NCBI GenBank assembly: GCA_018806985.1 | Contig: JADANN010000099.1 | Span: 4,249,501-4,313,500 of the forward strand | DNA length: 64,000 nt | DNA from: Angiostrongylus vasorum | Taxonomy: Eukaryota > Nematoda > Chromadorea > Rhabditida > Metastrongylidae | Direction: 5' to 3' | In this document: positions 56,880 through 64,000 of the stretch, piece by piece | How the letters are laid out: each line of letters opens with the position of its first letter | How positions within the stretch are numbered: position 1 is the first letter of the stretch | Notes under the pieces: generated by a model | Seen by the model: the letters and a program-made list of their open reading frames with translations, nothing else | Told to the model about the DNA's origin: nothing | Database searches by the model: none | Program-made: the position numbers and the translations under genes

Positions 56880-58973
56880 TTACCAAGTTGTTAAAACGCA
56901 TTCCAGCACATCTAACGAGCACCCAGACGTACCTGGGTCGTCTGCATAACGCGCATCGTACGTAAAGGAGTCCTTCGACGTGACCACTCTTTGCGCTAAC
57001 CTGTCGAATAACTGCACAATCACTGAACTTCCATTTGAGCTAGTCTGTGTAATCAGAAAACGATCCAGTTTGACTTGTTCGCCTTCGCACCACTGGTTCT
57101 TCATGAACGGGGTCTCCGTCCTATTTATACGTAATCCAGTCTTTTTTTTTCGTCCCCCCGTTGATTTCATTGTGACTCGTCTCTGGTTCACTGGTACTTC
57201 TCAAAGAGATGACGATCTCATCCACGAAACAAAGATTTGATAAGAATTTTCCATCAATGCGTAGCGCCCTTGCCGTCCCAATCCAATGACTTCATTATCC
57301 ACTGCATTGCACCAGTAAACGGCTCTGGCGATATTGTATCGCTTTGCCAAACCTCTTTTCCCACGGGTATGATGAGGTGTCGATTAAAAAGCTTTATATT
57401 TGTGCCGCAGTTCTGATAACAGTCTTATAGTGTACGAATAAAGCAAGGGTCCATAACGAAAGACAGAATATATTCACGACCGACTTCTATTACCCACGAT
57501 ATGGTTTGAATGTGGTCCACGCAGCAGAATCGTCGTCGGTATCTTGCTTGCTAAACTGGTTACACCTTATCCAAAGTCTATGATATGCGAAGTAGAATAA
57601 TCGTTTTAAATAGCTTGTACAGCTCAACGAGCATATCGGACGATAGTTATGAAGATTGCTCTAGTCACCCTTTTTGTGCTGGTCACTGTCCTCCATTGGT
57701 CTTGGATTTCCTCTTTCTGAAGGCAAGCTGTCATATGCATTGACAAAATTATATGTAATTTGTGGTCAAAGCTTTAAGGCAGTCTGTAATGATACTATGA
57801 GTGTTGGTGCTGGGAAAGCGCATTGAGGACGACAGCACTTCGTCAAAGCATGTCGTTTTTGAGTTGCTTCCAATAATTTTTTCTGCCTTCACCGATGCAA
57901 TTCCTTCTGCGAAGATCTTGCACAGCTGCCATTTATTATCATCCGTGCTAGGTGTGCTAAAGTAGGACCATGCTTCAGTGTCCTTCCCTTCTTGAGCACC
58001 ACCTTAGCGGTAATGGAAACGCTGTCTGACCTTCTTTTTGAGGAACTGAGGCAAGCTCAACACAAGTTTCAAGCCCTTCGACAGACAGCCTGTAGTCTTC
58101 GATCGGGTCTCTATTTACCTACCAATCATATGAGGGAGAAAAATTTGGTTGATAATGTCCTCGTCATACACGACCTGTTTCGTTTTATTGGACGAGTTGT
58201 TTTCCATCTTATGACTGAATCGAATCTTCTCATTGAGAAGGCGGTGATTAGGTCCAGTATAGAATCCAGGCAGCAGTGAGGTGTCACAAGGTACCATTTT
58301 CCGTTCGTGATAATATGGTCGATAATATGGTCGATTCCGTGATAATACGCATGGGTTGTGCCGCTAGAGACTCCTGTTTCCATCGGCGATTTTTCTCTCC
58401 TCTCTAAAGACAAACGCCTATAATGTGATAGACATGCTGTCAATAGAAGTCCTACAAGATGACTTGCAATTCCATTTTTTCCTGTTATTTTGTACTTCCC
58501 TATGCCGTGTTCATTTTCGTCCACTGTTCTTGATCTGATGTCGAAATCTCCAACAACGAATTTACAGAAGTACTTCTCAGTGTACATTACTCCTCCGATG
58601 TGGCTGTAAGGCACGTCGACCCTGCTCTCGTCAGCTGGATAAGTTAATGAGTAACAGCTGATGATGCTGACTTTCTTCTGACACTGAAGTTGGAGACGAA
58701 GAATGGCCGAGCGCGGTGATAGGATTTCATATGAGGTGGCTAGATGGGAAATAGATGGTTGTGCCACGTGGCTAACTCCTTTGACATATTGTTACGGCAA
58801 TTTCTCTCGACGAATTACAAGCGTTCCGTTGCCTAACTGACGAATGTCCATTTTCCTGGTTTTTTCTCTTGGAGGGCGATCACATGGAGTTTAATGCCGT
58901 CGGCGGCGGCCTCAAGAATAACGTAAAGGCCTGTGTCTGAAGAAACTGTTGTGGTATTACAGGTACACAGCAT
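56880..58973 (-). pseudogene. RTE-II retrotransposon, decayed copy on the minus strand
   Basis: The ATG at 58973 opens MLCTCNTTTVSSDTGLYVIL, then IKLHVIALQE, the endonuclease start with its metal-binding N and E. Further endonuclease blocks are SYEILSPRSAILRL, FVVGDFDIRSRTVDENE and IDHIITNGKWYLV in a 213-codon frame (58126-58767). The RT part is visible as NYRPICSLS near 57630 and LFNRHLIIPVGKE near 57370 across frames. The post-catalytic block GLRINRTETPFMKNQWCEGE is at 57090-57150. Stops and shifts break it throughout, so it is not a gene despite the long frame. Confidence 0.85.
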
Positions 58974-58989
58974 GAGTCACACTCTCCAC

Positions 58990-59460
58990 TGCATATCATG
59001 GGCGTGCCCTCTTTTTCCGTTTCCAATGATGTCCTGTGAAACCCGAGATTTTATCACCTCTGATCTGTTGTCTTACAGCCGGACGTCGTAGATGGAAGCG
59101 CCCAATGACTGGGGTACTGAAGGTGAAGATTTGCTGATTTGGTCATTGTGGTTTTCTCGAAAGACTTCTATGGCTTGCGGCCTTATCGTGTCTGGAAACT
59201 GTTCCTGAATGTTAGCTGCGAAGTACAGTGGAGTGTTCCACCCTTGCTGCATGGTCCGCCTAGCTCAGGAGTCCGACGTTTCCATCCAGATGTCCAGCTA
59301 GAGGTAAACCATTAGCAGGAATCACCACCATACTGGTATCAACCTAGTCGTATCGTGGGAAATCTTCTTTTCATCCACAAGGAACTAACTGCTTGGGACG
59401 GTGACAACCTGAGAAAGTTTTTTGGCTTGGCAATTTGCTCTACATTCCAAATACAAGCAG
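58990..59460. repeat. U1 repeat, composite copy with inverted parts
   Basis: The first part (GGGCGTGCCCTCTTTTTCCG, GGAAGCGCCCAATGACTGGG) matches the extra segment of the 22.6-kb copy. A U1 start-like TTTGCTGATTTGGTCATTG is followed from 59190 by U1 sequence in the opposite orientation (CTGTTCCTGAATGTTAGC, GAGTCCGACGTTTCCATCC, GACGGTGACAACC). It is more diverged than other copies. Confidence 0.6.
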
Positions 59461-60877
59461 AACTTCTTAGGTAGTGAAATACCGTAGAGTTTCAATCACA
59501 TCGACGATGTGTGAAGTAGAGGAGAAGAAAGTAAGCAAAGCAGGGCAGCGAACAGAGGAAACGATGAGGCCAACTTCTTAGGAAAGACGATCCCTTAGAT
59601 CCTCTAATTCTCCAATATGATTGTGAAGACGAGAAGCTCCATAGCACTCTCCGGGTTACCCAGCAGCTACATTAGTCACTTCTGTTCTCACCACATCGAG
59701 CACCATTGTACTTTTTCCTTGCAGTCAGGTTTTTCTTCTGGAATTCACGGAACGATGATATGGCCCATACGACCGTTGATATGACAATTGCTTTTCAACA
59801 AAATACAATTCTAACCTATAGGCAACAACCATATGCGTTGAATTTCAGCGCAGCTTTAAGGCCGTTTCTTTTTTCTCCGAAGGGTTTGTTCAATCTACTT
59901 TTTTTCCACTTAGTCAAAGGACTTTCGAGCGTGAAACTTGTGACATACGTGGTTTTTTTCAGAGCTATTCTCTACACTCATTAATTTACAAGGAACCTCT
60001 TCTCAGACGAGATTTTCAATGCATATCACTCGTGGCGAAAAGTTACAAATTCCCTCATAGGTGTCAGTCAAAAAATAGACGTAGTTGCTTATACTTTTGG
60101 TGAGGATTTCAGCAGCTTTACCTAAAATTTTTCTGCAAAAAGACTTCTCACATTTAAACCCTTCGTGTTCTTTTATTGCTCTATATTCAAGGCGAAAAAA
60201 GTAGAAACAGTAGAGTGAGATCTACACTTTAAAAAGCACAGCATGTCAAGCATGAAAAATTATTAAAAATAAAACGAGATTATTAAATGGAAGGTGAACC
60301 CATTGTTATTTGTTCGAACAACCTAATGCTCAATTCTACTGCCTCTTTCCCTAATCATTGCATCTTATCACTTCGGGCTCGTCATTGTGGGTCTTTGGTG
60401 ATCAGATCAATGTACAAATGTTGCAAACAAGTGGCAGAGGGAAATGGCAGGAGTTGCGCCAACGAACACAATTCGTCTCCGAATCTTAAGAACGTTCGAA
60501 AAACACTCGGAGTTCTGCTTTAAGCACTCCATAACTGGCAATTGTAACCGAAGTTTTAAAGGCAGTTAGTAATTAAATTGGACGGATTTTTAATGTTTTA
60601 TAGGGTTATATTTCACATAGCCTACTACTATTGAACCCTTAATAACTGGAAACAGGAGGTGATAAGAATCAAACCAAGTGTTTTCAACAGTCGAGAACAA
60701 TTTCAGTCGCTTTTAGAGCAAAGTCGGAGTTCTTCTCTGAGTCGGACTTCTGCCTTTCTTCGCCCTCTATCTTTCACTCCGTATTTCTTTCTTTTGGTTG
60801 GATAAACCAGGGACAGAGAAAAAGTGCTCTACGCTTGTAAATGAGAAAAACCATGATGAGCTGATGAGTCAGTTGTT
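59461..60877. other. No recognised feature
   Basis: AT-rich sequence with short frames only. Confidence 0.4.
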
Positions 60878-61108
60878 CTAACCTCTACCCTTCTCTCCAG
60901 CAAAGCAAATATAACAAATATTCTGGTGTTTTTTTCCAGCGCCAATTTTCAAAGTTGCTGAGATATCTAAAAGCGAGCAAACTTTTGGCAAAGGCGGAGA
61001 CGTGGATTGGCTGCCAGGAGAGGAAAATGCGTGTTGTTCATATACTATTAGCCAGAAGAAAGAAAAAACTGTGATGTAAACGTAGATTACTTGTTTCATT
61101 TTTTCCAT
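60878..61108 (-). CDS. Possible small secreted or membrane-anchored peptide exon
   Basis: A 76-codon frame with two early Met codons: MEKMKQ, then a hydrophobic segment VIYVYITVFSFFWLIVY, then a polar stretch EQHAFSSPGSQSTSPPLPK, and four Cys or paired residues later (CSLL, ICYICF). The N-terminus resembles a signal peptide or signal anchor. No family recognised; a donor-like GTTAGA follows the last codons. It may be chance. Confidence 0.2.
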   Translation of the reverse strand: MEKMKQVIYVYITVFSFFWLIVYEQHAFSSPGSQSTSPPLPKVCSLLDISATLKIGAGKKHQNICYICFAGEKGRG

Positions 61109-61505
61109 GTTTTTTTTGACAGCGTTTGCTGTACTACTGTGCTGTACTATAGATGGAAGTATACACCAGTGGTTCGGTTCTCAGCCTCGTACGGCTCTAA
61201 ATTATGAGGCGAATATTGAACTTTTCGTGTTTCAGATTTTTGTGCAGTGACTGGTGCTTCATAACTCACTATGGTTCTTCGATAACTAGATAAGTTCAAG
61301 AGTTGAGTACTTTAGAGATTTATATAAGAGACCTTTCTCTATCATTTTAAGGTTGTATATGGTAGGACGTTGAACGGAATAACGGTTGAGAAACTGTAGA
61401 CTTTCAGCAGAAAAGTGTGGAATCTCTCGGGCTTCCAGTTGATGAGTTTAGAGAACGTGAACCAAAAAATGAATTGACTTGCAAGTGCTCTATCTTCTGC
61501 GACAG

Positions 61506-61661
61506 TTAATCTGACGTGGATCCACAAAATTTGCATCGGTGTACAAGATCGATATTTTCTATGAAGTTTTTGTGGATCGACGCTTGGGAACTGATTGTGA
61601 ACGAGACGAAAAGATACGCACTGCAGAAGAGTATTTTGTAGGAAGCGAGTAGTTTTGCCAT
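61506..61661 (-). CDS. Possible small secreted peptide
   Basis: A 51-codon frame starting MAKLLASYKILFCSAYLFVS with FTISSQA, a good signal-peptide pattern. A short mature part, SIHKNFIENIDLVHRCKFCG and STSD, contains a CxxC. The frame is open further upstream, so the start is chosen for the signal peptide. No homologue is known to me; it could be a first exon. Confidence 0.2.
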   Translation of the reverse strand: MAKLLASYKILFCSAYLFVSFTISSQASIHKNFIENIDLVHRCKFCGSTSD

Positions 61662-63196
61662 TATGGAGAGATCCGTCTGTCTATTGAGATAAAAACTATT
61701 ATTACAGAGTTTGTTGGCTAACTCGCATCTGTTATGTTCTTGAGAGGTAGCGTCGTGTTTCATCAGAATATTCCCACATGACAGCGGCAGGTGTGGACCG
61801 AAATGAAACAAATTGCCCAGTACAGATATCTACACCGACAGATATGTAATACTATACCGGTAGCGATCGCTTTATAAGTGGAAGGCTTTTATTGATTGGG
61901 CTTACGCACGATTTTTTAGTATGACAGAAGACATTTCTATACAAATACATATGTGCCATTTTTTCGTTGATAGCATAGTCCTGAGAAGCACACATCCCTG
62001 TAGGGAGAACAGAAATTAATTCCTAAACAGATGATCGATTTTAAGTTGAAGAGAGGAAAGCAAGGAGCACAAAAGGATCTGAACAGTGCATTGGTGGTGA
62101 ACTATGAAGATAAGAAAGACATCATTTTGATGTTCACAGCTTATGGGGTGATCCATTCCGTAGCCGACTAAGCAGCAGTTGAATAAATACTGCACCGGAG
62201 AAAAGCTCCTTGTGGACCAAGCCTAACTAGTAAACTAAATGCATGTATAAATTTTAAGTTGCACATTGTAACGTAGATGTTCCTGAGCAAAAAGGTTCAC
62301 AACATCTTAAGACAAATTGTGTTAAAGCACACTGGAAAAAGAGAACACACCATTAATATCGAGTCAGTCTGGAGAGGTCTTCTCAACGATTAACCATCTT
62401 ATTCTAGCGAAAGGCTGCTTCTAATTGTCAAACTTCAGTGTTTTCAAGGGGACACATTCTAACACACATTCATAGATAACAATCTCTGTGGTCCACACTC
62501 TCTTCAACAGTTGTAGTCTTTCGCCGCAATGTGAATTGGTTAGAAAAAGGTTTTCAGTAATCTATTAAGGTTAGAGAACAGCTTTCCACGTGCCCCTTCT
62601 GATACAACGGATGCTTCGTTCAAGCTATCGAAGGAATACAGAAGGTATGGTTAAAAAAAAGTCCTCTGAGCCAAGATAAAATGCTGGATATTAGATGGAT
62701 TGGTGCAATGCACCTGTCAAGATTGCTTTTCACCATGCATTGGACACAATGCATCTCGGTGATGGGATCAGTTTCTAAAAAAAATTATGTGTTAATGGCT
62801 TAAGGAAATCTCTAGGCGAAAATAACGACAGTGAAAGATGGCGGGAGTATGGGATAGTGTTTTGGTTTTTCTTTCGGTTTTGCCCAAGAAGTGTGTCTTT
62901 TGACTACGGATCCGCAATTTTACTGTTTCTGAATCTTGGACTGTTTGCTATTGCAGAGCGAGTCTTTGAACTGTATGGCCTCGATAGATAACCTGTCACT
63001 GATTGCTCTCGTTTAAAAACTGCAATTCAACGAAAACAAGAGAGTTTTGCTTTTCGTACATCTGTGAAGCGTCGTTGAACACCCAGATGTTTTGATTGGG
63101 ATCTCCTTCATATCTGGTATTATAAATGAAATCAATGCTAATAAACCGAATATTTTGATGTTTTGTTGCTATTGTTTTTGTTTTTTTGTTTTGCTT
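61662..63196. other. No recognised feature
   Basis: AT-rich intergenic-type sequence without repeats I could place. Confidence 0.4.
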
Positions 63197-63545
63197 GACC
63201 CTTCTTCACGTCTACCGTGCGGATTCCAGCACTTCTCACATTCGATTCCGTCTCCACGCATCCATTGTCCACGAAGATCTTCCAAATTTACGTGTTTATT
63301 CGGTTGCTGCCTGTGGGTTTCCATTTCATCTTGAATGTCGTAGAATGCTATTCTCCCTGGACTCCTTAGATAGCCGGGCTGGAGCGTTCCCAATTGTATC
63401 GCAGAAAATGACTTTTTTTCCCAGGCAAGTTCGGTGCCAATTTCCCAACCTCGGAAGGATGAGAGGTTTGGTTGGCCTAGAGCGCAATCGAACTAGCACC
63501 ATGCTCATGATTACGGACATCATTGCCACTGTGCTATTCACCCTA
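63197..63545 (-). repeat. SINE2, full-length copy
   Basis: In plus-strand reading: tail CTACCGTGCGGATTCCAGC, CACGAAGATCTTCCAAATTT. The core reads GGTGCCAATTTCCCAACCTC, the B box CGCAATCGAACTAGC and the head ends GCCACTGTGCTATTCACCC. It lies about 110 bases upstream of the following exon. Confidence 0.85.
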
Positions 63546-63639
63546 TCGCTGTCATTGTAGTCTTTAAAAAATTTCTATGAGATTTTTTCCTTATCCCGTG
63601 TTCCTTCGAAAACCAACCCCTCATTCTTCTTGACATTGC

Positions 63640-63655
63640 CGGCCTCTTCTTCAGC
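63640..63655 (+). promoter_or_regulatory. Probable 3' splice acceptor (trans-splice site) before a start codon
   Basis: GGCCTCTTCTTCAG is a pyrimidine-rich acceptor ending one base before the ATG. In nematodes this arrangement is typical of spliced-leader addition; a cis-spliced 5' exon is the alternative. Confidence 0.5.
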
Positions 63656-63787
63656 ATGGCGTCGAACGCTGCCGCATCATCTGGTGCCGTTGAACCGAGG
63701 CGAGCATTCGGGAAATACATCTCATGCGGCTATTCTGGAAATGAAATGCCTCCTCATCTTGGTAATCGGCTCGATCTGGATTTCAGC
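63656..63787 (+). CDS. First coding exon of an unrecognised gene running off the window
   Basis: 44 codons from ATG to a consensus donor (AGC/GTAAGT), phase 0. The peptide begins MASNAAASSGAVEPRRAFGK and ends YISCGYSGNEMPPHLGNRLD with LDFS. A low-complexity Ala/Ser start is followed by a conserved-looking FGKYISCGYSGNEMPP. An alternative donor (GTAATC) lies after base 63769. GC content is higher than in the flanks. I do not recognise the family. Confidence 0.6.
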
Positions 63788-64000
63788 GTAAGTTTCGCAT
63801 TATTGGCACTTTTCGTACTCTGGATATAAGATCATTTCTTTCGTTCATTCCTCCAGTGTGTTCTAATCCCATGGATTTTTTTGATACATTATAGATAGTA
63901 AATAGAATGGGTCTGTGGGTCAAGAAATTCCTTCAAGTGATGGGCATATGTAATTGCCTCCGATTTAGTGTTGTCATATCTAATGGTCTTATTTAGTGAG
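63788..64000 (+). other. First intron of the right-edge gene
   Basis: Starts GTAAGTTTCG. A possible acceptor CATTCCTCCAG lies near 63857, but the frame after it closes quickly, so the next exon is probably beyond the window. Confidence 0.4.

Noticed and set aside
58126..58767. A 213-codon open frame that looks like a host protein
   Set aside because: It contains RTE endonuclease blocks (FVVGDFDIRS, IDHIITNGKW) and lies in register with a decayed RTE-II element.
1..64000. CRISPR array, prokaryotic operon, plasmid or viral genome
   Set aside because: No regularly spaced identical repeats, no ribosome-binding sites or gene clusters; splice signals and RTE/SINE content indicate a nematode nuclear genome.

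Overview
The window looks like repeat-rich, gene-poor nuclear DNA of a parasitic nematode, most likely a strongylid such as a hookworm. The inference rests on short spliced exons with GT..AG borders and T-rich acceptors, an ATG placed one base after a strong 3' splice acceptor (the nematode spliced-leader pattern), RTE-clade retrotransposons, and dense tRNA-headed short repeats in both orientations. No prokaryotic operon, CRISPR array, rRNA or functional tRNA gene was found.

From 1 to 40 kb I see no convincing host gene. The region is layered with mobile-element remains: one decayed RTE-I retrotransposon at the left edge, a better preserved but frame-broken RTE-I copy at 32.5-35.3 kb, smaller RTE-I fragments at 23.6-24.8 and 25.7-26.5 kb, and an RTE-II copy at 19.8-21.8 kb. 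Between them lie several short-repeat families. SINE1 (about 280 bp) and SINE2 (about 370 bp) both have tRNA-like heads. DH is a palindromic element carrying two tRNA-like modules head to head. FB is a fold-back element. U1 is an unclassified repeat of about 400 bp. TA microsatellites are scattered throughout.

From 40.2 to at least 47.1 kb on the minus strand lies the main host gene, an ATF4-type bZIP transcription factor. The basic region is at 45.2 kb and the leucine zipper in a separate last exon at 40.2-40.3 kb. The two join in phase across a 4.86-kb intron that holds SINE1 copies, a DH element, an RTE-II fragment, a piggyBac transposase fragment and a U1 copy. Upstream exons can be followed in phase to 47.08 kb; the first exon is unresolved, with a candidate at 47.5-47.6 kb. 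GC-rich coding-like islands at 48.0-48.2 and 49.3-49.5 kb may be its 5' exons or a neighbouring gene.

From 49.5 to 63.5 kb repeats dominate again: DH elements at 50.7-52.2 kb, a degenerate minisatellite at 53.1-53.4 kb, an FB palindrome at 55.5-55.8 kb and an RTE-II copy at 56.9-59.0 kb. Two short minus-strand reading frames near 61 kb begin with signal-peptide-like sequence. At the right edge, 63656-63787 on the plus strand is a convincing first coding exon of a gene that continues beyond the window.

The most interesting points are the central core shared by two otherwise different SINE families, the palindromic dual-tRNA-head elements, and the ATF4-like gene whose DNA-binding and dimerisation halves are separated by a transposon-filled intron.
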